Source: Gilvimarinus algae (GTDB lineage: Bacteria > Pseudomonadota > Gammaproteobacteria > Pseudomonadales > Cellvibrionaceae). Taken from it: a stretch of DNA of 64,000 nucleotides. Location: NCBI RefSeq assembly GCF_030518215.1, contig NZ_JAULRT010000062.1, positions 434,001 through 498,000 of the forward strand, written 5' to 3'. This document shows positions 52,454-61,670 of the stretch, piece after piece (positions within the stretch are counted from its first letter, which is position 1; each line of letters opens with the position of its first letter). The notes under the pieces are model-generated. The model ran no database searches and had not been told where the DNA came from. It was given only the letters and a program-made list of their open reading frames with translations. The translations under genes and the position numbers were made by a program.

Positions 52454-52961
52454 TTATCCATCCTTTGATTGGTTATTGGCTTCGGTGATGTAAACCGATG
52501 GACGCAGTGAAGCAGCCTCGGGTAGAGGCGTCGTCTCACTTTCGTTTGATCATGGAAATGGGAGTGCCACTTGAGTCATATCAGTAAGTGCAACTGCTCA
52601 AGTATCGAGTTCAGCGAGTTTTACAAGTGAACCCTGTCACATTGGATTGGGAATGCGTGGCGCTCTCGACAGATGACTGCCGAGGGTGTTTCGAGAATAC
52701 TGGGGGATCAAAGGCACATAGGGGGCTAGAAAGTCGAGTACCTATGTCCTGGCTAACGGCGCTTTGAGTCAGTCTCTAGGATCATTGACCATGTGTAGAC
52801 TGAAGTTCAGCCATCGATGTGGTAGTGAATTTTGAGCTCTTCCATGATGCGCGTTTCTTCGGGTTTGGGTGACGCGTGAATCGTCGACTGACTGATCCAA
52901 TTTTGACCTAAGCTATCCTCAGAGTTGGCAGTCATTATAGTAAAACGTAAGGAATGGTTTG
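52454..52961. other. Intergenic region containing repeat copy B
   Basis: A 508-base gap. The only structure I see is the second copy of the CTGGCTAACGGCGCTTTGAG repeat at 52749-52773. No gene is supported. Confidence 0.45.
52748..52773. repeat. Repeat copy B
   Basis: CTGGCTAACGGCGCTTTGAG followed by TCAGT, a near-exact second copy of 51249-51274 in the same orientation. The two copies flank the two small leftward genes at 51.4-52.5 kb. Confidence 0.6.
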
Positions 52962-53249
52962 ATGGAGCGAGTACTCTGTGAAACACCGGCTACAGGTCGT
53001 AAGGCCGTACGTATCGACCGATGGAAGTACGATTTTGTCGCCGAAGCTATTTTGTCTGCAGTACCCGACACTGAACCCGGTTTATTTTTTAAAGGCTTGC
53101 CGACGCAAGTGGCTAAATACCTGCCGGAAGACAAACCCATTGGTTCTGTGGGCTGGTACACCACAACAGTGAAGTTGAGTCTGGAGGTTAAAGGCAAGCT
53201 GCGGCGGTTGGCAGGTGTCTGGCCGCAGCGATTAGTGAAGGTGCTCTAA
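52962..53249 (+). CDS. DUF6958-like small protein
   Basis: A 95-residue protein from the ATG at 52962 (AAGGA upstream). It follows a winged-helix-like pattern seen in the DUF6958 family: RKAVRIDRWKYDFVAEAILS, GLFFKGLP, and GSVGWYTTTVKLSLEVKGKL. The family name is from memory. It overlaps the end of the convergent small membrane-protein gene by 4 bases. Confidence 0.65.
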   Translation: MERVLCETPATGRKAVRIDRWKYDFVAEAILSAVPDTEPGLFFKGLPTQVAKYLPEDKPIGSVGWYTTTVKLSLEVKGKLRRLAGVWPQRLVKVL

Positions 53250-53446
53250 TGGTTATTGCTGCCATTTGTTTTACGGGCAAGTAGGGCCGCATTAAACAAA
53301 AGGATAACGGCAATGACGCACTGAGCGACCGGGAAGATGCCGCTTTGCTGGGCTCTAAAGACTAGCATGCTTACCCCTGCAAGGGTCATGAGCAGTGCTA
53401 GTGCCAAGTATGGCCATTTTTTCTCTACAACTTTGTCATTACTCAC
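53246..53446 (-). CDS. Small membrane protein with two helices
   Basis: About 66 residues from a GTG at 53446, which has AAGGAG 11 bases upstream; the open frame extends upstream but overlaps the MAPEG gene. Two hydrophobic helices (YLALALLMTLAGVSMLVF and VAQCVIAVILLFNAALL) and a polar end. No family recognised. Confidence 0.5.
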   Translation of the reverse strand: MSNDKVVEKKWPYLALALLMTLAGVSMLVFRAQQSGIFPVAQCVIAVILLFNAALLARKTNGSNNH

Positions 53447-53480
53447 TGCGTTTGATGCTCCTTGTGTTGTCCCGCTACCG

Positions 53481-53891
53481 TTAAAAAGCCTGCTGCAGCA
53501 CCAGCAGAATCCACATGCCGACCAGGCAGACATTGCTGAGCAGGAAGACCCGCATGCGCCAGATGACTTTGTTGCGCGTTAGGTGAATGATCGCTTGCAG
53601 TGCGCGTAGGCCGACATACAGCCACGCCAATAGCAGCATGGTTGGGCCTGTCAGCCCGGTCACCATGGCGGCGAGGCAGGCGGCGTAAAACAGCGGCGGG
53701 ATCTCCAGCAGGTTGTTGTAGCAGCGCTGGGTGAGCACCATGGCCTCGGGCAGTTGATCGGGCGGCAAGTGATAGGTTTTGAAGTATCCCAGGGGGACCT
53801 GATGCTGTTTAACGGCCCGGATTCTCGCCCTCAGCATGGTCAGGGCGACGGCAAAGGTCAGTAGGACCATGGCGGCCATGGGGTAGATCAT
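53481..53891 (-). CDS. MAPEG-family membrane protein
   Basis: A 136-residue protein from the ATG at 53891 (GGAGGT upstream). Four predicted helices and the MAPEG phrase CYNNLLEIPPLFYAACLAAM followed by YVGLRALQAIIH are clear. The family includes glutathione-dependent membrane enzymes such as microsomal glutathione transferase; bacterial members are mostly uncharacterised. It is divergent from fabV. Confidence 0.85.
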   Translation of the reverse strand: MIYPMAAMVLLTFAVALTMLRARIRAVKQHQVPLGYFKTYHLPPDQLPEAMVLTQRCYNNLLEIPPLFYAACLAAMVTGLTGPTMLLLAWLYVGLRALQAIIHLTRNKVIWRMRVFLLSNVCLVGMWILLVLQQAF

Positions 53892-53958
53892 ATGGACCTC
53901 CGTGTTGATCAAAGTTTGATCGCCGGGCATTGGCACTGTAAATCGGCGTTAGGGACAC

Positions 53959-53964
53959 TATAAT
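53959..53964 (+). promoter_or_regulatory. -10 element upstream of fabV
   Basis: A consensus TATAAT lies 85 bases before the fabV start. The expected -35 position reads only CTGTAA (17-base spacing), so it may need help from an activator or an UP-type element. Confidence 0.45.
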
Positions 53965-54049
53965 AGCCCCCTTTGAAGGCCCGCAACCGGTATCTCTCCA
54001 GAGCGTGGGGGCCGGCGGAGAATTCCAGACCAACAGGACCGAAATACCT

Positions 54050-55234
54050 ATGATCATCAAGCCAAAAGTACGCGGTTTTATCTGCATCAATGCCCACCCT
54101 CAAGGCTGTGCGGCTCATGTGCAAGAGCAAATTGACTACACCAAGGCCCAGGGCACCATTGAGGGAGGGCCAAAAAACGTGCTGGTGATTGGCTGCTCGA
54201 CGGGTTATGGCCTGGCCTCGCGCATCACCGCGGCCTTTGGTAGCGGCGCCAAAACCCTCGGTTTGTGTTTTGAGAAACCGCCGACTGAAAAGAAAACAGC
54301 CTCGGCCGGCTACTACAACACCGCTGCCTTCCACGCAGCTGCGGAAAAGGAAGGCCTCTACGCCCGCAGCATCAATGGCGATGCCTTTAGTAACGAGATT
54401 AAAGCCCAGGCGATTGCCGCCATTAAAGAAGACTTGGGCAAGGTCGACCTGGTGGTCTATTCGCTGGCCTCACCACGGCGTACAGACCCCAACACCGGCG
54501 AAACCTACAACTCGGTGCTCAAGCCCATCGGCGAGGGGTACACGGCCAAGAACCTGAATACCGATACCATGAAAATCGGTGAGGTGACTGTCGAGCCGGC
54601 AACGGACGACGAGATCGCTCAAACCGTCAAGGTGATGGGCGGCGAAGATTGGGAAATGTGGCTGGACGCCCTGGCCGAGGCCGACGTACTGGCCGAAGGC
54701 GCGAAAACCGTGGCCTACACTTACCTTGGCGACAAGTTGACCTGGCCTATCTACGGCCGCGCCACCATCGGTAAGGCAAAAGAGGATCTGGATCGGGCTG
54801 CCGGTGCCATTAATCAGAACCTGTCTGACAAAGGTGTTAGCGCCAATGTTGCCGTGTTGAAAGCATTGGTCACTCAAGCCGCTGCTGCTATCCCGGTAAT
54901 GCCTTTGTATATGTCCATCCTCTTTAAAGTGATGAAAGAAAAGGGCACTCACGAAGGTTGCATCGAGCAGTTGCAGCGCCTGTTTACCGAATGTTTGTAC
55001 ACTTCCAACCCACGTCTGGATGACGGCGGCCGCTTTAGAGTGGACGACAAAGAACTGGACCCGGCGACTCAGGCAGAGGTGGAGGCCATTTGGCCACAGG
55101 TGACCGAAGAGAACCTGATGGCGCTGACAGATTACAAAACCTATAACGCTAACTTCCTCAAGCTGTTTGGTTTTGGTTTTGACTCGGTGGACTACGACGC
55201 TGAAACCTCACCGCTGGTCGAGCACAATTTTTAA
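54050..55234 (+). CDS. fabV: FabV, enoyl-ACP reductase
   Basis: A 394-residue protein from the ATG at 54050, of the length typical for FabV. The start [17 protein letters not shown] is a family signature, the dinucleotide loop is [12 protein letters not shown], and the catalytic pair is Y-x8-K ([10 protein letters not shown]). FabV makes the last reduction of fatty-acid elongation with NADH and is naturally insensitive to triclosan. It is followed within 14 bases by acyltransferase genes for membrane lipid synthesis. Confidence 0.95.
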   Translation: MIIKPKVRGFICINAHPQGCAAHVQEQIDYTKAQGTIEGGPKNVLVIGCSTGYGLASRITAAFGSGAKTLGLCFEKPPTEKKTASAGYYNTAAFHAAAEKEGLYARSINGDAFSNEIKAQAIAAIKEDLGKVDLVVYSLASPRRTDPNTGETYNSVLKPIGEGYTAKNLNTDTMKIGEVTVEPATDDEIAQTVKVMGGEDWEMWLDALAEADVLAEGAKTVAYTYLGDKLTWPIYGRATIGKAKEDLDRAAGAINQNLSDKGVSANVAVLKALVTQAAAAIPVMPLYMSILFKVMKEKGTHEGCIEQLQRLFTECLYTSNPRLDDGGRFRVDDKELDPATQAEVEAIWPQVTEENLMALTDYKTYNANFLKLFGFGFDSVDYDAETSPLVEHNF

Positions 55235-55247
55235 TTGGCCTTGAGTG

Positions 55248-56135
55248 ATGGGCATGGTAGGTCATTTACGCGCGCTGGTGAGTCTCTGCCTGTTTGTGGT
55301 GGTGACTCTGGTGATTGGTGTGCCGCTGATGAGTCTGTCGCTTGCCAAACTTGTGCTCTATCGCACATCGCTCAGACCTGTGCTCACGCGCTGGCTGGAT
55401 AAAACCGCCAGCGCTTGGATTAGCTGCAACAATTTTCATCAGAAGGTGTTGTTGCCTACCCGGCTAAAGGTGGAGGGGCCGGAGACCTTTGCCCGGCGCC
55501 AGTGGTTTATGCTGATCGTCAATCATCAGAGCTGGGTCGATATCCTGGTGCTGATTCGGGTGCTAAACCGCAAGGTGCCATACTTCAAGTTTTTCTTGAA
55601 AACTTCGCTGTTTTGGATACCCATTATTGGTCTTGCCTGCTGGGCGCTGGATTTTCCGTTTATGCGCCGACACAGCAAAGAGCAAATCGAGCGGGACCCG
55701 GCCCTTGCCGGTCGCGACTTGGATACGACGCGCAAGCAGTGTGAGCGCTACAGCAATAAACCGGTGACTATCATCAGCTATGTCGAGGGCACGCGCTTTA
55801 CGCCGGCCAAGCACGCGGCGCAGCAATCGCCCTACCAGCATTTGCTGATTCCCAAGGCCGGCGGCATGGCGTTTACTCTGGCTGCCATGTCCGGGCGCAT
55901 CAACACGATTTTGGATGTGACCATTCACTATCCGGGCGGGCGGCCCAATTTCTGGGAGTATCTCGGTGGCAAGGTGAAGCGCATTGATGTTGTGGTGCAA
56001 GAGCGTCCGGTGACGGACGACTTAATTGGCGATTACGCTCGCGACCCGCAGTTTAAGGCACACTTTCAATCCTGGGTTAACGGGCTCTGGCAGGAAAAAG
56101 ACGCACTGCTTGAGCGGTTGTCCGAACAGCGTTAG
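55248..56135 (+). CDS. PlsC-like 1-acyl-glycerol-3-phosphate acyltransferase
   Basis: A 295-residue membrane protein with two N-terminal hydrophobic helices and the acyltransferase motif NHQSWVD (H-x4-D), then FPFMRRHS (motif II-like), VEGTR (motif III) and PKAGG. This is the YihG-like branch of PlsC enzymes, which adds an acyl chain to lysophosphatidic acid at the inner membrane. It is likely co-transcribed with fabV and the LpxL-type gene downstream (6 bases). Confidence 0.85.
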   Translation: MGMVGHLRALVSLCLFVVVTLVIGVPLMSLSLAKLVLYRTSLRPVLTRWLDKTASAWISCNNFHQKVLLPTRLKVEGPETFARRQWFMLIVNHQSWVDILVLIRVLNRKVPYFKFFLKTSLFWIPIIGLACWALDFPFMRRHSKEQIERDPALAGRDLDTTRKQCERYSNKPVTIISYVEGTRFTPAKHAAQQSPYQHLLIPKAGGMAFTLAAMSGRINTILDVTIHYPGGRPNFWEYLGGKVKRIDVVVQERPVTDDLIGDYARDPQFKAHFQSWVNGLWQEKDALLERLSEQR

Positions 56136-56141
56136 GCATAT

Positions 56142-57062
56142 ATGAATCGCACCCACTTTTCTCTCGGCCTGTTGCACCCGCGCTATTGGTTTTTTTGGCT
56201 GGGTGCTACAGCGTGGTTTTTACTGGCGCAGTTGCCGTTTCGCTGGCAGATGTGGTTGTCCAGGCGCCTGGCTCCTTTGTTGTTTTTGAACAAAAAGCGC
56301 ATTGGCTACGCGCGGGAGAATTTAAAGCGTTGCTTTCCCGACATGAGCGAGACAGAGCGCGAAAGCTTGCTGAAAAAGAACGCCGAGTCCATGGCCGCGG
56401 CCGCCTTTGAAACCGGTATCGGCTGGTTTTGGCCCCAGTGGCGGCTGCGCAAACTGCACAGCATCACTGGCAAAGAGCACCTGGAGGAGGCCGAGCGCGA
56501 CGGCGTGGGTGTATTGCTTTTAACCACCCATTTCAGCACTTTGGACATTGGCAGTGCGTTCTTGGGCTGCAATATTGAGTTTGACGGACTCTACCGGCCC
56601 CACAGCAACGCGGTTTATGATTATCTGCAGCGCAAGGGCCGCGAGTCCTACTGCAAAACCGGTCTTGCCATACCGCGTGACAGTGTGCGCACCATGATCG
56701 CCAGACTGCGCAAAGGCCGCGCGGTCTGGTACGCCCCCGACCGCGATCTCGGGGCCAAGAACAGTGTGTTTGTAAATTTTTTCGGCGTGCCCACTGCCAT
56801 GATTACCGCCACCAGTAAAATTGTCGCACTGGGTAAGGCACGGGTGATTCCCTTTACTCAATACCGTCGTCCCGACGGCTCGGGCTACGATCTGATCATC
56901 CACCCGCCGTTTGCGGATTTTCCCAGTGACGATGAGGTGGCCGATACCCAGCGCATCGCCAGCTTTATGGAAGGGGAGATCGCCAAGTATCCCGAGCAGT
57001 ATTTCTGGGCCCAGCCGCGTTTTAAAACCCGGCCCGAGGGCGAGGCCAGCTTCTACGAGTAG
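56142..57062 (+). CDS. LpxL/HtrB-type lipid A acyltransferase
   Basis: A 306-residue protein with one N-terminal transmembrane helix and the family motif TTHFSTLD (H-x4-D), then GLYRPHSN, RKGRAVWYAPDRDLG and a C-terminal PEQYFWAQPRFKTRPEGE. It adds a secondary acyl chain to lipid A precursors. LpxL and LpxM are not separable with confidence here. It ends in a palindrome that also covers the convergent gene's end. Confidence 0.9.
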   Translation: MNRTHFSLGLLHPRYWFFWLGATAWFLLAQLPFRWQMWLSRRLAPLLFLNKKRIGYARENLKRCFPDMSETERESLLKKNAESMAAAAFETGIGWFWPQWRLRKLHSITGKEHLEEAERDGVGVLLLTTHFSTLDIGSAFLGCNIEFDGLYRPHSNAVYDYLQRKGRESYCKTGLAIPRDSVRTMIARLRKGRAVWYAPDRDLGAKNSVFVNFFGVPTAMITATSKIVALGKARVIPFTQYRRPDGSGYDLIIHPPFADFPSDDEVADTQRIASFMEGEIAKYPEQYFWAQPRFKTRPEGEASFYE

Positions 57063-57078
57063 CGCTTGGGCTACTCGT
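57055..57078. terminator. Bidirectional terminator between lpxL-like and serine hydrolase genes
   Basis: A perfect 9-bp inverted repeat ACGAGTAGC / GCTACTCGT with a 6-base loop covers the stop codons of both convergent genes. Confidence 0.6.
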
Positions 57079-58327
57079 TAACCGCGTCCATTGGCTCCAC
57101 CGAATCCATAAAATGACGGGCGATAAAAATCGCCAACTCGCCAAACTCCCAAAACTCATCGGTTTTGCTGTTCATGCTGAGCGCTATTGTCATTTGATAC
57201 TCGGGGATGATCATCAGCCAGCACTGGGCGCCGCGCGACACCCCGCCGTGATTGACGTTGGTGGCCATGTAATCGTCCCCTTCATGCAGCCGCCAGCCGA
57301 GGGCGTAATGTTGCGGGTTGAGCTCGCCGCTGTCGAGGCGCTGGGGCTGCCAGAAGCGCGCGCGAACATCAGTGGGAATAAATTCCGTATCCAGCCAGGC
57401 CGATCCGAGCTTTACCAAATCCGAGGGCGTCGAGACAAAGCCGCCGCCGGCGAGGCGGTGGCTCAGATCCACCTGGCGCCAGCGCTTGGCCCTATCGCCT
57501 TGCGTCCAGTAAAAGCGTGCCATGGGCTCGCGGTGCTCGCCGGGGTCGGCGCCGGTGGCGCTCATCTGCAAAGGTGTCAGTACCCGCTCCTGCAGCAACT
57601 GCTGATAGGGTGTGCCGGCGGCGCTTTGCATTACCGCGCTCAAGAGCACAGTGCTGTAGCTTGTGTACTGAAAATCGCTGCCCGGCTCGAACGCCAGCGG
57701 CGTGTCATCAAAGATATTCAGTGAATCCTCAACATCCTCGTAGTGGGTTTGTAGCGCCATGATGCGGTAGAGACCGTCCCACTCCGCTGTGTGCTTGTAC
57801 TCCATCAGCCCAGCGGTATGAGAGGCCAGTTGCCGCGCCGTGATTTTATGCCACTGACGGTTGGGCAGCTCGGGCAAGTAGCGGGCAATCGGCGTGTCCA
57901 GATCGACGGTGCCATCGGCCACGAGCTGGGCCAGCGCGGTTATGGTCAGGGGCTTGGAGACGCTGCCAATGCGAAAGCGTGTTTGCGCCGTGGCCACCAC
58001 TCGGTTCTCGATGTCCGCCCAACCCACCGCACCTGCCCAGACACGCTGGCCCTTAATGGCGACGGCCGCCGACAGCGCTGGTGCCTTTATAGCCTGGCGG
58101 TGTCGGCTCATCGCTTCCAGTGACCGCTCGGCGGCCTGCCGATAGTTGTCGTCATCCAGTGTGCTCGAGCTGGGCCCGTCGGCGGGTAGGGCCACAAAGC
58201 CCCAGGCCGGCATGGGGGCATCGCCTTTGTAGGCGAAAAACTGGTAGACCGGCCAGGCAAACCATAAGCAGACGCCCAGTGGTAACAGTGCGGCGAGGCT
58301 AATGGTAATAAGTCGTTTGTGTCGCAT
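57071..58327 (-). CDS. Class C beta-lactamase-like serine hydrolase
   Basis: A 418-residue protein with an N-terminal signal or anchor helix. The S-x-x-K motif is in FRIGSVSKPLTI, the Tyr motif lies near QYTSYSTVLLS, and a late NHGGVSRGAQ stands in the place of the K-T-G/H-x-G box. These features define the beta-lactamase-related esterase/peptidase group; a true antibiotic beta-lactamase is unlikely. An AraC-type regulator gene lies 69 bases upstream on the same strand. Confidence 0.85.
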   Translation of the reverse strand: MRHKRLITISLAALLPLGVCLWFAWPVYQFFAYKGDAPMPAWGFVALPADGPSSSTLDDDNYRQAAERSLEAMSRHRQAIKAPALSAAVAIKGQRVWAGAVGWADIENRVVATAQTRFRIGSVSKPLTITALAQLVADGTVDLDTPIARYLPELPNRQWHKITARQLASHTAGLMEYKHTAEWDGLYRIMALQTHYEDVEDSLNIFDDTPLAFEPGSDFQYTSYSTVLLSAVMQSAAGTPYQQLLQERVLTPLQMSATGADPGEHREPMARFYWTQGDRAKRWRQVDLSHRLAGGGFVSTPSDLVKLGSAWLDTEFIPTDVRARFWQPQRLDSGELNPQHYALGWRLHEGDDYMATNVNHGGVSRGAQCWLMIIPEYQMTIALSMNSKTDEFWEFGELAIFIARHFMDSVEPMDAVNE

Positions 58328-58396
58328 AGAGTCCTCCTGTGTGGGAGGACGATTGTGGTTGGCGCACCGGCGTCTGGCTCGCCGATTCCAAAAAAA

Positions 58397-59440
58397 CTAT
58401 GGCCGATTTTGAAATTGGCGGCGGTAGTCGCTGGGAGTGCAGGCAAAACGCGCTTTAAAGGCGCGGTTGAACGGGCCGATTGAGCCGTAGCCCAAGTCCA
58501 GGGCAAGGTTCGTGATAGGCGTGTCCTGGCTTTTCAGGCACTCGGCAGCGGCAGGCAGGCGATGGTGATTGAGAAAATCGGAAAAATTGCGATAGCCGAG
58601 CTCGCGATTGATCAGTTGGCGCAGCTGGTACTCCTGGCCACCGAGCTCACGGGCGAGCGAGGCAACGGTGAGGTTGGGCTGGGTGTAGCCGCCCTGTGCA
58701 AGAAACGCATCCAGCTTAAGCTGCAGTGGATTAGGTTGCCTGGCTGGCTCCTGGGCGGGTGCGCGAGCGGTGTTTGACAGCTCGTCGGCGTTTGACCGGC
58801 CAGGCCGCGGAAGCAAAGCAACCGACAGAGCACTGACGCCGATCAGTATCAGGGCCGCGTTTGACAGACCGAACAACCAGTGATGGCGGATAAACTCCGG
58901 CCCCAGCTCCACGCAGCCGAGGTACAGAAAAAAGGCGCTGGCAATGAGGGTAGCTTGCACCCTTAGGCTGCGTCTGGCATCAATGAGATCGTCACTCATG
59001 CCCTTCAGCAGGTGGACAATAACGTGGGCGACCAGGCCGATAGACAGCAGATGGTTCAGATCGTGAAACCAGCCGATACCCTGAAGAACGGCAAAATAGT
59101 AGATAAACCACAGGCCGTAGAGCAACAATGCGCCCTTGAGCAACTTCGGCCAGCGCGCCGGGGAAAAATCGTCGCGAAAATAGAGCATGGTAGCCAGCCA
59201 CAGTGCGTAGGCCACGCTGTCGGTGAGCAGCAACAGCCAACCGCGCAGGGGGCCGTAGTGCGCATCGGCGATTGGAGCGGTAAGCAGCAGGTAACCGGCA
59301 GCGCACAAGGCGAGCCACGCAAGGGCCCGCTTTGCCGGGTACCAGGGGCGGTGCAAAAAGCCCAGGCTCAGCAGGAGGATTTGCCCGATGGCTGCCGCCC
59401 GCAGGCAGATGTCCAGCAGCTCGGCCGAGGGGTTAAGCAT
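58397..59440 (-). CDS. AraC-family regulator with membrane-spanning sensor
   Basis: A 347-residue protein. Seven or so hydrophobic helices in the first 215 residues are followed by a C-terminal AraC-type DNA-binding domain: LTVASLARELGGQEYQLRQL and the second HTH ITNLALDLGYGSIGPFNRAF with FACTPSDYRRQ. A membrane-embedded sensor linked to AraC is a known but minority arrangement. It probably controls the adjacent serine hydrolase gene. It overlaps the YbaN-like gene by 8 bases. Confidence 0.87.
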   Translation of the reverse strand: MLNPSAELLDICLRAAAIGQILLLSLGFLHRPWYPAKRALAWLALCAAGYLLLTAPIADAHYGPLRGWLLLLTDSVAYALWLATMLYFRDDFSPARWPKLLKGALLLYGLWFIYYFAVLQGIGWFHDLNHLLSIGLVAHVIVHLLKGMSDDLIDARRSLRVQATLIASAFFLYLGCVELGPEFIRHHWLFGLSNAALILIGVSALSVALLPRPGRSNADELSNTARAPAQEPARQPNPLQLKLDAFLAQGGYTQPNLTVASLARELGGQEYQLRQLINRELGYRNFSDFLNHHRLPAAAECLKSQDTPITNLALDLGYGSIGPFNRAFKARFACTPSDYRRQFQNRP

Positions 59441-59828
59441 CCGGCCGGCTCCACAGGTAGGTGGTCACGCACAGAAAAATCACCGCACATATTGCTATTA
59501 CTGGCCAGGGTGTTTGGGCCAGCCACATAATCATCAGGCTACCGATCAGCAGCAGGGGCGTGAGCCGCTTGGCATAGCGGGGCACGGCGCGTTTGTCGTG
59601 CCAGGCGGTGAGTATGGGGCCAAAGCGCGGGTGGCTGTAGAGCCACTGGTGCATTCGGGGCGAGCCCCGGGAAGCGGCCCAGGCGGCGACCAATAAAAAA
59701 GGCACCGTGGGCATTACGGGAAAGAACACCCCGATAAAACCCAGTAGAGCGCCGACCCAGGCGAGGATCAGCCACGGCAGCCGCAGCAGTAGCGTGGACT
59801 TGGGTTTGCTCGGCGGTGTCTGGTTCAT
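59433..59828 (-). CDS. YbaN/DUF454-family membrane protein
   Basis: A 131-residue inner-membrane protein with the DUF454 signature: GFIGVFFPVMPTVPFLLVAAWAASRGSPR followed by HPRFGPILTAWHDKRAVPRYAK and two final helices. The function of the family is unknown. It overlaps the genes on both sides (8 and 4 bases), so QueD-like, YbaN-like and AraC-type genes are probably one transcript. Confidence 0.88.
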   Translation of the reverse strand: MNQTPPSKPKSTLLLRLPWLILAWVGALLGFIGVFFPVMPTVPFLLVAAWAASRGSPRMHQWLYSHPRFGPILTAWHDKRAVPRYAKRLTPLLLIGSLMIMWLAQTPWPVIAICAVIFLCVTTYLWSRPDA

Positions 59829-60679
59829 TGGCCGCGGTAGGCTTCGGCCCCTTTATTGATGCCCTCAAAGGCGCGGATGCGCAGCGCCGCGCCCGGGTTT
59901 TCCTGCGCCGTGCGCACCGCGATGTGTTCGGCCAGGCATTCAACAGTGGTGTCGGTGTCGATCAGGTAGCACATGGCCTTGGGCAGACGCAGGGTAAATT
60001 CACCCTGATCTGAGGTATAGGCAAAATCGTAGTAATCGGCGCCGGCTATGTGCGGCTGGCCGATCAGGTCTTCCGCTGTACCTATGTAAATATCGCGCCA
60101 GCGCTCAGCCCAGGTGTGTTCCAGCTGGGGGGCTTTTACGCCGTCGCGCCAGATGTCGATGCGCGAGCGGTGGCCGTGAGCGATGCGCTGACAGTTGCCC
60201 TTGTGCTTTTTCAGACCGTGGGAGTAGTGATAGAAAGCGCCGTCGATCTGCTCAGTGGAAAAGTCCAGATCGAGCTTATCCAGTGGTTGGTCAAAAGCGT
60301 TCAGTAGCTGGGTTTCACACCATCGGGCGATGGACTCAGTGGTCAAAATGTCGGTATCGACCAGGGCGATGGCCTGGCGGGGGCAGGTGATTTCGATGCT
60401 TTCGCCGCTTTTTAGCCACCAGGTGAGTGCCAGGGTGTCGCCGGTTTGGCTGAGGTTGAGCTGCTCGGAGAGCGCCGGCACGGCCAAGCGGTGATCCAGC
60501 TCGGTATCCAGCCATTGGCGGGCCACTTTTTTGACCTTGCCAAAGTCGCACACCATGCTCTCGTCATTGAGGGCGCCGTGCAGGCGAATATTGGCCAGCC
60601 AGGTTTCGCCGACGATGCCGCGTTCGGGGTCGAGATAGCTAAAATCTACGTTGGTCAGGTTGTCGACGAATAAAAGCAT
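59825..60679 (-). CDS. QueD-like protein with tandem T-fold domains
   Basis: A 284-residue protein of the 6-carboxytetrahydropterin synthase family, about twice the usual length. The N-terminal half has VCDFGKVKK and LDHRL, as in the second part of QueD; the C-terminal half has HKGNCQRIAHGHR, which carries the Cys and the HGH metal ligands. The catalytic parts are thus spread over two T-fold repeats. QueD makes a queuosine precursor. Whether this long form does the same is uncertain. Confidence 0.8.
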   Translation of the reverse strand: MLLFVDNLTNVDFSYLDPERGIVGETWLANIRLHGALNDESMVCDFGKVKKVARQWLDTELDHRLAVPALSEQLNLSQTGDTLALTWWLKSGESIEITCPRQAIALVDTDILTTESIARWCETQLLNAFDQPLDKLDLDFSTEQIDGAFYHYSHGLKKHKGNCQRIAHGHRSRIDIWRDGVKAPQLEHTWAERWRDIYIGTAEDLIGQPHIAGADYYDFAYTSDQGEFTLRLPKAMCYLIDTDTTVECLAEHIAVRTAQENPGAALRIRAFEGINKGAEAYRGQ

Positions 60680-60851
60680 AAGTGAACACAGTCAAGATGG
60701 CGCTAGATGGCAGGGCCAATATGATAACAGCTAGAGCGGTGATTCTCATTAGGCCTAACGGCGGTTGTGAATTTGTGCCAGACTTACTCTGCTGACTCGC
60801 GCTATCAACTCGCGTGCGGGAAAACACACATGGACAGGGAGGGTAAGTGGC

Positions 60852-61061
60852 ATGGGTTTACTGAACGAAACCGCTATTGTCTGGGGCGCTCTACCTCTAG
60901 CGCTGATTCTCTGGGCGCTACCTCTGTTGGACGTTACCTATTCACGCCGTGTGACGGGCGGGGAAAAACTCGCATGGCTCGCCGCCTGCGCGGTGATGAG
61001 TTGGCTAGCCTGGATCGTGTTTTTCCTGGCCGCGCCGGTCACACGCCCAGACGCCCGCTGA
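60852..61061 (+). CDS. Small membrane protein
   Basis: A 69-residue protein with two hydrophobic helices (AIVWGALPLALILWALPLL and LAWLAACAVMSWLAWIVFFL) joined by a basic loop. It resembles the short PLDc_N-type membrane proteins, but I am not sure. A GGGTAAG-like site precedes the ATG. Confidence 0.5.
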   Translation: MGLLNETAIVWGALPLALILWALPLLDVTYSRRVTGGEKLAWLAACAVMSWLAWIVFFLAAPVTRPDAR

Positions 61062-61093
61062 TGCTCGGCATGCGGGCGCCGGATTCGCGGCGG

Positions 61094-61591
61094 TTATCCC
61101 AGCGCTTTAAGGGCGCCTTCGTAGTCGGGCTCTTCAGCCACTTCGCTTACCAGCTGTGAGTAGCTCACTTCACCGGACTCATCAATAACGACCACGGCGC
61201 GGGCGGTAACGCCAGCCAGCGGGCCGTCGACCAGTTTCACGCCATAAGAGTCGGCAAAATCTGAACGGAACGCTGAACCTGTGACCACCTTGTCCAGGCC
61301 TTCGGCGCCGCAAAAGCGTGCCTGGGCGAAGGGCAGGTCGTGTGACACACAGACAACGGTTGTGTTGTCCAGGCCGCTGGCTTTCTCGTTAAACGTGCGT
61401 ACCGATTGGGCGCAGGTAGGGGTGTCGACGCTCGGGAAGATGTTCAGGACCACCTTTTGTCCTTTCAGGTCGCTGAGTTTCAGCTCGCTCAGGTCCGACT
61501 TGACCAGTGTAAAATCAGGCGCCTTAGCACCGCTTGCCGGCAGATCGCCGCTGGTGTGAATGGGATTGCCTTTCAAAGTCACCGTGGCCAT
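61094..61591 (-). CDS. tpx: Tpx, thiol peroxidase
   Basis: A 165-residue protein from the ATG at 61591, which has AAGGAG just upstream; the open frame beyond it is not used. It carries the peroxidatic Cys ([18 protein letters not shown]) and the resolving Cys ([10 protein letters not shown]), the atypical two-cysteine peroxiredoxin pattern. It reduces hydroperoxides with thioredoxin. Divergent from the AbgT-family gene. Confidence 0.94.
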   Translation of the reverse strand: MATVTLKGNPIHTSGDLPASGAKAPDFTLVKSDLSELKLSDLKGQKVVLNIFPSVDTPTCAQSVRTFNEKASGLDNTTVVCVSHDLPFAQARFCGAEGLDKVVTGSAFRSDFADSYGVKLVDGPLAGVTARAVVVIDESGEVSYSQLVSEVAEEPDYEGALKALG

Positions 61592-61670
61592 AGTGGTCTC
61601 CTTTAGTGGGTGATTGAACTGGAGAACATGGTGTTGAGGTGGTGTGAAATCAAGGCCTTTAGGATAGTTG

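Noticed and set aside
57071..58327. Antibiotic beta-lactamase
   Set aside because: Only the broad serine-hydrolase motifs are present; the active-site surroundings and context with a membrane AraC regulator fit an esterase or peptidase-type enzyme better.
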